From: Odontesthes bonariensis
Taxonomy: Eukaryota > Chordata > Actinopteri > Atheriniformes > Atherinopsidae
Assembly (NCBI RefSeq): GCF_027942865.1
Contig: NC_134510.1
Coordinates: forward strand, 21,507,209 to 21,571,208
Length of the DNA stretch: 64,000 nt
Direction of reading: 5' to 3'
A model generated the notes under the pieces. The model was not told the DNA's origin. It worked only from the letters and a program-made list of their open reading frames with translations, and made no database searches. Shown here piece by piece: positions 44,239 through 55,624 of this stretch. Position 1 is the stretch's first letter. Each line of letters starts with the position of its first letter. The translations under genes and the position numbers were made by a program.

Positions 44239-46238
44239 TTATCCAGCACAAGCATTGCAGATGAAATTCAGTTCCTCTCTCTCAAGCAAGCCAACCCACT
44301 GCTGCCCCCCAGTGGCCTCAATGGCACCACTCACGCCACACTCATTTACTCCTTCAGGTCCATGTCCTGGCGCCCAATTCTGGTAGCAGCTAGAAGTCGA
44401 CTGGATCCAAAACCAAAATTTAAAGTTACAGGTGTAGCGTAGGCCCAGCCAAACATGGGGCGAAGTGGCGTTCTTCGCCTTTTCGGCCACCTTGTCCTGA
44501 ATGTATTGGGTGGTAATGTGGACAAGGTCTATATAGTGCTCCCTGCAGTAACTCATAGCCTCAATCCACGTCATGTTCTTCTGGATAAGTATCAGGTTTA
44601 CTTCAGGAAGAGAACAGAAAGAGAAAGAAAGTTTGATTTGATATTTTATGAGAAAGCAAAACAACGACAACCCCCCCCCCCCCCCCCCTCCCCCCACATA
44701 GGCACATGATATTTCAAACATACCTAGATGCAAACTGTGGCTGTTGGCAGTGGGCATTAGAGTTGAGGTTGTAGTAGTTGGGTGCAGTTTAGTTGCATTG
44801 CTGTGCTCTGTGCTTGTGGGATGCGACACAAATTCTGTGGTATTTCGTGTTGTCAGTTCACTGGCAGTTGTTGGTGCTGGGGCGGTAACGTTAGCAGAGT
44901 TTTTAGTAGCAGACACAGTCACATGAGATGCTACAGTGACCCCTTGAGATGGATTGTGTGGAGGAGTTGTTGCCAGCTGATATAATGTAGTGCTCTCCTG
45001 TGTAGTTTGTGAACTGGTGGTTGATGAAATGGATTTCTGTGCTGCAAAAGCAGGCATGCAGAATTACAGGAGGAACATTGGAGCTCTGCTTTGTTTAGTG
45101 TAAGATACTAAATAGTTCAATGTAATTAGAACACATTTCACAAGGTCACTTTTCTGATATAGGTAATAAACTGTAAATAAGGAAGACCAACTTACCACCT
45201 TGACAAATAAAATTGAACTTGGTTATGCAATTTCGGTTATTCCACTTCCCTTCATGTATGAATATAGCAGCAACACACTTCTGTCTATCAAGTTTATTCG
45301 GTCGATTGGGTTTCCAGAAACGGAATGATGAGTTACTCCCATCTGACCATTTCCAGTGATCTCTGAAGAGGCCAATCCACACGTCTTTGGATTCAGACAC
45401 GTTCTTAACTGCCTCGTTCTTCTGTGCTGAGTGTATGGTGACAAGGTCAGATGATAAGTTCCTGCAGTGACTCTGAGCATCCCTCCACGATTTGGGCGTA
45501 TCAAAAAAGTTGGCATTGCTGGCTTCGTCATTACCTGAAAAGTTTAACACTGTTAACAATGTGGCGCCGCATTGCATCTAAATATGTTTGTGATTTGAAG
45601 CACCTGTAATGGTGTCATTTTACTTACCGTGACAAACAAAGCTTCTTAAAGCGGCACAGTTGACAGAAAACCACTTTCCGTTTTCATCCATAGATGCACA
45701 TGCCTCTTCAATTGTTTGTTGTGGTTTACTTGCATTCCAGTTAAAATAGTTTGTTTTTTGATCAGACAGGGACCAATGCCACATCGACACATTTTCAGCC
45801 TCCAGTCCTATCCAGGCTCTGTCAGTCTGAGCTGCTTCGATCAATTCATTCATGTCGTCTGAGCTGTGAACTGTTGCTAAATCAGTGTACATCTCTCTGC
45901 AGTAGCGCTTTGCTTCATCGTAGGTCTTTGACATATTGATATGGTGAAACTCTGAAGATCCCAGTGAGCACGAACAAAACACTGTGAAGTATTTTGTCAC
46001 ATAAATTTGAATGGCAACAACAGTAACAAAAACATTCAGGTGTAATTTAAAGTAATGCTGATTACTATCTAAAAAGCCATGTATGGCATTTGCATCTACA
46101 CTGTACATATCCATATGTGTGATACAGTATTAGGTAAACTAATACGGAACAGAAAAAGAATGGGTAGTACAAACCAGTGATAACGATCATGGGTAGAGCT
46201 GAAGTCCTTCTCATGGCGACAAGTCTTTTTCCGTACAT
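44239..46238 (-). CDS. Secreted protein with three C-type lectin domains and a mucin-like linker
   Basis: Exons 46238-46175, 45981-45628, 45534-45196, 45041-44724 and 44600-44239, all phase 1 and one per module, giving 478 codons plus stop. A signal peptide spans exons 1 and 2 (LPMIVITVFCSCSLG). CTLD1 (about 33-140) and CTLD2 (141-253) carry WIGL, CTLD3 (360-478) WLGL, each with the family's terminal cysteines. Residues 254-359 are a Thr/Ser/Pro-rich O-glycosylation-like spacer. The EPN/QPD and WND calcium and sugar motifs are degenerate; CTLD2's KWNNRNC is closest. So carbohydrate binding is uncertain. No membrane helix after CTLD3. The layout resembles fish lineage-expanded mannose-receptor-like lectins. 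Exon 1 could also start at the MRR methionine eight codons later. Confidence 0.85.
44671..44695. repeat. Poly(C) tract in lectin intron 4
   Basis: A run of 18 or more C followed by TCCCCCC on the plus strand, thus poly(G) in the transcript, just downstream of the linker exon's donor. Confidence 0.8.
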
Positions 46239-46779
46239 AGTAATGAAAAACTTAAAAAAGAATAAGTGAAAAAAAAGAAACATATATGATACAATTTAAT
46301 ACAATCTTCAGATACTGCCAACTATGGCTCCTGATGTAAGGTTCTAGCAGGTTAGAGCAGCAAAATGTTTCTGGTGTGAATGCCACCTGGCGTGTTAAGA
46401 CACACTTCCTCAGAAACTGCCAGAAACAAAGCTGTTTGTCAAGTTTCTCTCTCTACGTACAGTGAGACACGCGGTTTCCTGGTTTGCAGAGATGAGATTA
46501 TATGACAACAACTACACTGTTTATTATGCGTGGACAACTTTATGGAAATCTTCAGGTGAAATGGATGACAGGCAAAACCTGTGAGAGAGATTACATCTGT
46601 CCGTTCAGTGGGTAAAAAAAAAACTTTTATTTTAAAACTCTTTGACATTGCAAGTGAGTGAGTTATTCTAAACTTTGGAAAGAAACACATTAGAAGTGTG
46701 TTAAAAAAAAAAGAAAAACATGGAAAATTTCACTTAGCAAAATCAGTGGTGCAAGAGAGAGTTGTGCAATTTATTCCTC

Positions 46780-47120
46780 TGGTCAAAGGCAAAAAAAAAA
46801 CGTTCTTCTTCACGTAGGTCCTTTGTTCCCACAGCCATAAGGCTTTTTAACAGTGACTGCTGAGTTCTTCTCAAATTGATTGATTGTTTTTTTTATTTAT
46901 TTAGTCATTTATTATTATTATTATTATTAGTTAGTAGTAGTATTTTTGTTATTAGAATTGGTATTATTATTGTTGTTGTTAATATACAATCATTGTAAAT
47001 ATTAATCATTTTTTGAGCTACTTGACAAATTTGAATTTCCCCCATTGGGGGATGATTAAAGTATTTTTCTATTCTATTCTATTCTATTCTATTCTATTCT
47101 ATTCTATTCTATTCTATTCT
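46780..47120 (+). mobile_element. 3' end of a LINE (non-LTR retrotransposon) with (ATTCT)10 tail
   Basis: A short frame RSFVPTAIRLFNSDC then TGA (about 46816-46863) resembles the C-terminus of fish LINE ORF2 proteins. It is followed by A/T-rich 3' UTR, then TTTGAATTTCCCCCATTGGGGGATGATTAAAGTATTTTT, a stem-loop-like LINE tail. It ends in ten perfect ATTCT units (47071-47120). It is 5'-truncated, as is usual. Confidence 0.7.
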
Positions 47121-47406
47121 AGGTATGGCTGTCCCCAAAAAAATTGCACAGATGACATATTGTGTCACAAGTAGACTACCCACAGGTCACACATAATTTC
47201 TGTTTGAATTTATTGTTGTTTACTTAAATTTCAGTATACCAACATCCAACAACTTTCAAAAACAAGCATTAAACTACGTATTAACTTAGTTTGGGTTTAT
47301 TGCAGTGCATTTTTCTGCTGGGGGGTCAGCGACCCTCTACATACCCCCTGATGTTCTGTGGACTATGTTAGGAAAGACGTTTTCTTAATTATCACAAAAA
47401 AAAAAA

Positions 47407-47530
<124 letters not shown>

Positions 47531-49052
47531 ACTGGACAGGTGGGTTTAGATTTCACTGGTGCTTATTTTTAATGCCAATATTCCACAGAATTAATCAAGC
47601 TGAACCTCATAGGTGTCATATGACAGTACTATTATGGGTGGTCCCATGAGACATTTTGGCCTCAAGTGGAGAGTGGCACTGAGCCATCATGGCCTGTAAA
47701 CAACAACAGCGTCAAACTCAAGTAAACTGGATCTGACTGTGATGCCTGTTGTCTCGCCCTCGTCCAGATTACAACAGTTAAAGTGAGGTGTTTTTCAACA
47801 ATGCGTCGAGGGTGTGTCTGGTACGTAATTCTAACCTTCAAGCGACCATGAGCTAATTTGTCAACAACAGTTTCCTAGAGCTACCAGCCTGAGCCGCACA
47901 CCAGGCTAATGCTAGCTGCGTTAGCAACGCTAGCCGTCATTGAAGCTAACACGCTAACCTTAGCGAGCTGGAAAATATTACTGTAGTTAGGTTAAATAAT
48001 TTTAGTGGTTGGCTGACTCTTTAATATTAAGCGTTTTTAGATACCAAAGAGGGTATGTTTACGTTTTTCGTAACTCCAGTAATCATGAAGGAAAGTCGTA
48101 CGTGTGATAAACAAAGCTAATGTTAGCTAACAATGTCTGGCCACGGTCTTGCTAGCCGTCATGGGTTTTGCAGCCAGCTAGCCATTGGTAAAAACAACCA
48201 AGGACATTATTTATATTTAACGGCCAGTAATATGATGCGTTAATGTTAAAAGTGTTTAAAACTTCCATTTGAACATATGGTTGTCATCCAGTGTTTACGT
48301 AGTATCGTCTTTTACGGTACAGTGTTAATGTAATTTCGCTGCGTATCTACAGCAACATTTAGCAAACGTTACGTTTAGTTACAGTTAACAGTGAACGTTA
48401 CCGACTAGCATCATGGTAACAATTATGTTTTCCTTACAGTAATGAAGTTTGAGCATCGATTCAATGCCACGAACTCAAACTACCACAAACATACAGTACA
48501 GGACTGTTTTGTTGTTGTTGAATCCAGTTTGATTGTAAAATGTATGGGTTTTGGACTAGCCTTTGCAAAACATCCTTGAGGTCCTCAACGTATTTGTCCG
48601 TGAAATAATTATTTTAGTCTGGCTAAATTAACTTCTCACCTGTGGTTATTTTCACTTGTTCAGCTTTGTTAACTTCAGTTTTTTATGTAATATATACATA
48701 CAGATGTAATGGCTAGCCTCACTGTTATATGGCTACCACTATTATTTCTGCTGTTAATTTGATCTATAAAATGTGAGGAAATTTGGAAAAAATTCTTGTC
48801 TCTGACAAGTTTGAACTGGTATGAATAGAGACATTTGGCAGGTTCAGCACCTAGACGGCTAATGTTAAAGTCTGGCTTTGTTTCAGCCCAACTTGCACCA
48901 CCCTGTCAGAGCTAATTACTGCAGGGACAGATGTTTGTTTCAATCTAGGTCTGCCAGTGGTCATTTTTATCGCTAATAAAATTCTGTTTTGTCTTTCAGA
49001 TTGATATCCTTTAGACAGGGCATCATTCTCTTCAGTGGGTAGCTTCAAAGCC

Positions 49053-50629
49053 ATGTCCTCACAGCCTAACAGCTCTGCGTCCAACAGCCCTACCAGCATC
49101 TTGGGTTCTCCTTTTTCAGTGATCAGTCCCTCCCTTAGCTCCCCTGTCGTCTCACCCTCTCTAGGATTTGGACCCATCAGCAGCAGTCAGGTAATTTGTA
49201 GCCATCATATAGGCCTAGTACGTATTGACTTGTTTTTTTTTATTGTCAGATAAATCTCCCATCTCATCACCCATACCGTGAACCAATAGCGTTACCTAAT
49301 TTTGATTGGTTTCGCTGTGTATCCAGATCTCTTCTTCAGCACCCATATCAGGGATGCATTCAGTAAGCAGCTCAGAAGATATCAAACCTCCATTTGGCCT
49401 GAGGCCCATGCCAGCTCACAGCCCGGGAATAATGCTGTCTCAGAAACGACTGTGCGTGATCTGTGGTGACCGCTCCTCTGGTGAGTCCCAACAACGACTT
49501 ATTTCGTCAACGTTTTCACCAAAAAAGGAGTTCATTGTTGCTAGCTAGAACACAGAATGTCTGTCAGCCTTTTGCAGTTTATTCAGTGTTGTGTTTGATC
49601 ATCTTATGCCTTATTTATCCGCGCAACTTTCCAGGCAAACACTACGGAGTGTACAGCTGTGAAGGTTGCAAAGGTTTCTTTAAGCGAACTGTGCGCAAAG
49701 ACCTGAGCTACACCTGCAGGGATAACAAAGAGTGCCTGGTCGACAAACGTCAGCGCAATCGCTGCCAGTACTGCCGCTACCAGAAGTGCCTGGCCATGGG
49801 TATGAAGAGAGAAGGTATGCAAAAAAAGAAAAAACAAAAAAGCAACATACAGAAGTCTTAGGTTCATGTTAAGACCCAATCTGGCTTTTAAAAGGTAAAG
49901 GAACTTGGGTTGATGCAAGTTGTGCTACATGCAGCTTTACCAAGGTGACATGTATGTGAGCTTTTTACGTCTAAGAGTTAAGTATGTAGTGTTAGAATGA
50001 CTTAATGGACTAAATTCTGCCAATTAACACAGTCAGTGAAGTAGTTATAGTAGTTTTGGGTTTGCATGATATTTTTAAGTGAGAGTGGATGTTGGATAAG
50101 ATAAGTCAGAGAGCAGAGACAGGTGTATTGGGGCTGGTTTATCTAACTAACCCCTCTCCATCTTTTTCCTTCACTCTCTTCAATTCTACCCTTTCTCCAT
50201 CTTTCAATAGCAATCAAACATGTAAAGGGGATAAACGAAGATGGAAAAGATGAGGGATGGATGAGTACGTCATTGGAATCTTAAAGTTACTGTACTTTAA
50301 TGTCATTTAGACAACGAGCCTGTTGTGGTAGAAATGCAAAGTTGATGACATTTATGTGTGAATTTGTGCTCAAGAGTCGTGGAGAGTGAGGGTGCTAACT
50401 GCTTTGTGATGATAGACTGCTTTGTCAGCCAGCGGTAGCTCTTTGCTGAGTGTGTGTAAAAGTATGGACAAACTTTGTGTATTGGCTGAACGTCAACACA
50501 GCAAAGATTGTGATGGCTCACATTTTAGTGAAGGCCACAGGGTTAGCTTGAGGCATCTTAAAAGCACACAGTATACGCTGCGTGTCTTTCAGGTTTTACG
50601 AGTAGATTCAAGCTGCTCTAAATGAATTC

Positions 50630-50664
<35 letters not shown>

Positions 50665-53600
50665 TCAGTGTGCTCTGTTTCATCACCAGTTAATCACCTT
50701 ACTCGTGGCTGTAGTGTCTGATCTCCAGGTGAGATTTACAGATGATGTGACGCAGGGTCTGAATTTTTAAAGAGAACTCAGAATATAAGAACTTTTTTTT
50801 GCAAGGTTTGCTGCTTGTAAACTTGTAAGTTGGCTCCTTAGTTGTTCACAAGGTGTTTTCTGATGATAGTGTCAAAGGCTTCCATTTTAGTTGGGGTGGG
50901 GGAAAGAATGGACCTTTAACCCATTCAGACCCAAGGCTTAATTTCGAAAAGGATTTCTAAATTTGTAAAAAGGCTTTTATTTGTCAGACTATAAAGAAAC
51001 TGGAAACATGGAATGAAAAAGGGAGGTTAAACCTATAAAGCTATTAAAGCTTTTTTTTTTTTAATTGACTTTTATCTTTGCATGCTTTGAAAGGTAAAAG
51101 CACACGTCTGTTGTCTGAATGGATTAACTGTTCGTTGATTCTGTGTAAACAGTGTAAATTTTCAATGTTCAACTTAGCATGCACACGTGTTCCTCCAAAA
51201 TTTAGCAACATCCTCACACACATAGCCTTAACCTGCCACTAAAGTATTTTTCTGCGTTACAAAGCATCCGCTGAAGCCTCTTTCTGAGCCTCTGATTTAC
51301 CCGATTAATGTCGGTCAGACCACAACTTTGGAAACTAAAGATTCAGCAGAAAGTGAGACAGTGTGCTGGAGCTAACTACTGTTCATGTATAAGTAGAATA
51401 CGTTTCTCGGAGCTTAAAAAGATGTCTGGAGAATTTGATCCAAAAGCTTTCAAGTCAAATCCTCACCGATGGAAACGTTACAGTATAGTGTGTGGGCAGG
51501 ATTCAGGACACGAGGAGAGCTCTCCCTGTTCTGCTGTGAGCACTCTGGAGGAGTTGTTGCCGTATTCCTCCGTGGGCTCACTCCTGACTTCTTTGCAAAC
51601 GAGTCAGGAGCAGATGTTGCTGACATTTGTGTCCTCGCATGCAGCCTCTCTTGGACAAACTTTCAGCCCTGCGGTGCAGGTGTGAAAACAGCTTAAGGCG
51701 GCCACTCTGACCTCATCCCGTCCGAGGAACAGAGACTCGAGTCAAGTTCTCTCCGATCGATGATTTAGCTCCAGTACTCTGGGAGGACGGCTATTGTGCG
51801 TTTTTCTTTTTTTTTTTTTTTTTAAATCTGACCATACCGTCGAACACATATATGCAGAAAAAGACATTCCAAAGGGTTCATCTTCCCTTTTCTTGTCGCA
51901 TAAAGACAAATCTTAAGAAAATTGTCAGGATTTTTTTTTTTTTCCAATGGTAACCGACAACATTTTGTCACAACAGGACAGAATTTGAAATGAACATTCT
52001 CAGTGCAGCAGAAATCCTTCAGAGAGGACGGGAACCCCTCCTGAACTCATGGGTTTACATTTCCCCCCCGTTGTCGTGTGCTTGGTCTGTTGCAGCGGTC
52101 CAGGAGGAGCGCCAGAGGAACCGAGAGCGCGAGGGAGAGCTGGAGTTCACCGGCGGCGTGAACGACGAGATGCCCGTGGAAAAGATCTTGGAGGCAGAGA
52201 TGGCCGTGGAGCAGAAGACTGAGCTTCACACCGACGGAGGCTCTGCGGGAAACTCTGTGAGTGGTTGAAACATTGCAGTCAGTAGATTTACCGGGTGGCC
52301 GTGTCAGCCATATTTCTTGCTTTCTGTAAATATGCTTTCAACTATAAAAATGAAAAACTCTGGGTGGCATTTATTGTTGATCAGCTAAGTCATGATGGTT
52401 TTTCTCTCTTTTGTTTCAGCCCCATGATACTGTTTCCAACATCTGCCAGACTGCAGACAAACAGCTGTTTGCTTTAGTGGAGTGGGCGAAGAGAATCCCT
52501 CATTTCTCCGAACTGCCTCTTGATGATCAGGTCATCCTTTTGCGTGCAGGTACGAACAACCACCTGTAGACATAAATGACCTTTACAACCAACACACAGA
52601 GCACGTGAACGATGGAAGGCTAGGTTCAGCTTTGTCAAGCTGGACTGAACGCTGCACTGTTATAAAGTAGGCTCCCGGAAAAGCAACAAGGTCAAGGTCA
52701 CGTGCCACTTTCAGTGCGATGCCGTCCAACACAGTTAGTCAACCAAAATGTAAATGGAATGTTGTAAATCACCCGGTGGTTTGCCCAGTTGTATTTTATC
52801 TAAAACGACCTGCAGACAGCGTAAGAAAAAAAATGTCATGGCGCTGCACTTTGGGCTCATTGTGACGCTCCTCGTGCTGCGTTGTACCGGAACTATCAAG
52901 CAGATGCAACTTTCTCCCGTTTTCTCCCATCGTCACATTGTTTATCGTGTTTAACTTGTCAGGATGGAACGAGCTCCTGATCGCCTCGTTCTCCCATCGC
53001 TCCATTCCTTTGAAGGACGGAGTTCTTCTGGCGTCTGAGCTGCAGCGCGACAGTGCCCACACTGCCGGAGTTGGAGCCATTTTCGATAGGTACGCCCATT
53101 GGCAAAAAGCCTCCGGCTCACTCGAGCGGAAATTGCAATCTAACATAACGACTTGTTTAAGATTTTTTTTAATTTCCCCGTGTGGTGTCTAATGTAATTG
53201 TCTAACGCAGGGAGAGTGTGCAGAGCGTGGAAGTCGGCGCCATATTTGACAGGTATTTTATTTATTTATTTTTTTACAGTTTTGTAATATGAACGATTGT
53301 GAAGTTGGTTACATTTCGTGTTGCGATTTAAACTAAAACACATTGTCATTATTTAGGGTTCTCACTGAGCTCGTCAACAAAATGAGAGATATGCAAATGG
53401 ACAAAACAGAGCTGGGCTGCCTCCGTGCCATCGTTCTGTTCAACCCAGGTACTTGACGCTGCAAGAATGATTATTTTCTCAAAGTCTTGTATTTTGTTTG
53501 CAATTTAAAATAATTTCTGCATTTCCTTTTCCCTGCCAGATGCTAAAGGGCTCTCTAACACAGGCGAGGTGGAGATCCTCAGAGAAAAGGTCTATGCATC

Positions 53601-53894
53601 ATTGGAAGCTTACTGCAAACAGAAGTATCCAGAGCAGCAGGGAAGGTAAAGGTTCTCAGCTGTGACTCGTTATGCACACTGTCGCCCGCTTCTCTTTTTT
53701 TTCAATCCTGTCAAACGACACAAATCTCCTCTCTTGCTCCTCACAGATTTGCCAAACTCCTCCTTCGGCTGCCAGCACTGCGATCCATCGGCTTGAAGTG
53801 CTTGGAGCATCTCTTTTTCTTCAAGCTGATCGGTGACACACCTATTGACACTTTCCTCATGGAAATGCTTGAAGCTCCCCATCAGTTGTCTTAG
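49053..53894 (+). CDS. rxrb: Retinoid X receptor beta
   Basis: A nuclear receptor that dimerises with RAR, TR, VDR and PPAR on DNA. Coding exons: 49053-49190 (exon begins 49000), 49327-49480, 49635-49814, 52096-52256, 52420-52549, 52963-53089, 53211-53252, 53357-53448, 53540-53645 and 53747-53894, giving 425 codons plus TAG. The A/B region is Ser/Pro-rich. The DNA-binding domain has both C4 zinc fingers ([11 protein letters not shown]-box [15 protein letters not shown]). A hinge follows, then the ligand-binding domain, ending in helix 12 [11 protein letters not shown], the AF-2 core. A TGA in frame upstream of the ATG supports this start for the isoform, but an earlier promoter or exon could give a longer N-terminus. 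The 42-nt exon 53211-53252 adds 14 residues to the ligand-binding domain. A 54-nt candidate cassette lies at 50211-50264. Confidence 0.96.
50211..50264 (+). other. Candidate alternative hinge exon of rxrb
   Basis: TTTCAATAG acceptor and ATGA/GTACGT donor flank 54 nt that read open in the required phase (1 to 1), adding 18 residues ([17 protein letters not shown] plus junction). Skipping joins KREA directly to VQEER, the standard RXR hinge. The open frame, good splice sites and preserved phase suggest a real cassette exon. Confidence 0.5.
50632..50661. repeat. (AC)15 microsatellite in an rxrb intron
   Basis: Uninterrupted AC repeat in the intron after the second zinc-finger exon. Confidence 0.9.
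53211..53252 (+). other. Mini-exon of rxrb duplicating the preceding exon's end
   Basis: 42 nt encoding [14 protein letters not shown]. The preceding exon (ends 53089) closes with [10 protein letters not shown], so VGAIFDR occurs twice in succession. Phase 2 to 2, so it can be skipped without a frameshift. Known for zebrafish Rxrb-type receptors as a ligand-binding-domain insert, from memory. Confidence 0.8.
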
Positions 53895-54348
53895 ATAGGA
53901 AATGCATACTGTGGTTTAGATAGCTGGAGTCTGGGAGGCGGGCGTGGGACTAGAGTGGCACTTTAAGTTCTTTTAAGATTCGTCAGTTTGTCTCACCGCT
54001 GTCTGGGTTACACTTTAGTGCAGCACAGATTTGCTCTTTAGACCAAACCCGAGGCTTGGCATGACCTACAAGCTGGTGCTACGTGTTGTCATAACTTCAT
54101 GAGTAACTATAATGAAACAAGTATTTTTAAAGAAAAAAAAAAAAATGTAAACACCTATTTCTCTCACAGGAGCTATAATTTGGGTACTCATTTTTATATG
54201 AAATTTTTAAAATATCGAAACTTGAATATTCAGTTGTTTCACCAACTAAAACAATCCTTGAAGCTTTTTTCTTTAAATTGAAAAAGAAAGAAAGAAGGCA
54301 ACCTGAATTATGAGCATGCATTAACGATGCAATCTTTTTTTTTTTTCT

Positions 54349-54383
<35 letters not shown>

Positions 54384-55461
54384 TTAATTGAAGCCACATC
54401 TAAAGGTGCATTAGAGTAACAGTCCCTGGGAGCTGTGGCCAACAGCAGCCCCGAGTTGACTTGCCAGAATGCAAAACCCCGGGATAGACGACAGATCGAA
54501 ACTGTCCGACCCGACTCGTCTGTGTTGATTGTGGATCAGCTTTACATGTCTCGTATATATGGTTAGCATCTCCTTCTTTTCCATTAAAAAAACCCAACTC
54601 TAATCACTTTTGTGGTTGATGATTAGACTGTACGGAACACTCGCTGTGGACCATTTCCAAAAAAAATAAATAAACAAGTTTTAAGCAAACACTTGACCCC
54701 GTGAGCGGTCAAGAGTTTGCCTTTTGGTGCTATTTCCGAGAATTCTGACATTGGTGCATTCGCACAAAAAAACCACAAAAACCTAAGAATATATGCAAAA
54801 AAACAAAACAAAAACAAGAACTCCTTTGTTAATCTTTTGTCTAAAAAAATGTAGCAATATAAAAAGTGTAATCTGCATAGGCCTGTCAGTTATTCAGGGG
54901 TTTTCCAGAGTAAATCATGTCCAGTGGAAAGGGAATACTTCAATTTGTAATTTATCTATACAATTCTAAGGTACTGTGCAAAAAAAAAAAAAAATTATTG
55001 TTCAGGGAAAATGTACATTGGTAAATATGAATTCTGATCAGGAAATGAAAAATTATATAATTCTTAATATGTGCCCTTGTTTTTTAGTTTTCAGCTAGTA
55101 TGAAGCAGAATGTGTCTTGGGTTGCACTGGATTTGCTGAGACTGTTTCAGCTAAATTATATTTTTTGTGCTTTTTTTTTTTTTCCTTTTGTTTTGATGCT
55201 CAGTTGTATTTCCTACTATTCTGTCTTGTTTTGTAGGTAGCCGTCTTGTTCATCATAATGTTTCTGCAGTTTATTGAAAGCAACCCATAATCACGTTTAG
55301 ATCCACAACACCCGTCTTTAAACGAGACCAAAACGAGGTCCGTGTGCGACGGCCACGTGGAAACACCAGATGAGCCGTGTTGGCGACCTCTGTGCTCTTG
55401 AAAAATTAAATGACTTGAAGCATGGGTTGTGTGGACTAAAACAAACAAACAAACAAAAAAA
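53895..55461 (+). other. rxrb 3' UTR
   Basis: About 1.57 kb from the stop to the proposed poly(A) signal. It contains a (TA)n run at 54348-54376 and A-rich tracts. An internal AATAAATAAA near 54665 could be an earlier poly(A) site. Confidence 0.5.
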
Positions 55462-55467
55462 AATAAA
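55462..55467 (+). terminator. Distal poly(A) signal of rxrb
   Basis: AATAAA followed within about 30 nt by a T-rich stretch (TTTTACTTGCTTTTTCTTGC). Confidence 0.45.
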
Positions 55468-55618
55468 GACTCCTAAGTTTTACTTGCTTTTTCTTGCTCC
55501 AAAGTGTCACATGAAACAAGCCCCAGATGGAGCGGTGACTTTTTCCCCCCTTTTTTTGAAGAAGCAACACGACTGAAAGACGATTAAAAGATGGCCGAAA
55601 AGTCTTTGAATTAGCATT

Positions 55619-55624
55619 TTTATT
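55619..55624 (-). terminator. Poly(A) signal of the FHOD-type formin
   Basis: AATAAA on the minus strand, with an AT-rich context. It is 152 bp from the rxrb signal on the other strand, so the two genes are convergent with almost no gap. Confidence 0.5.
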
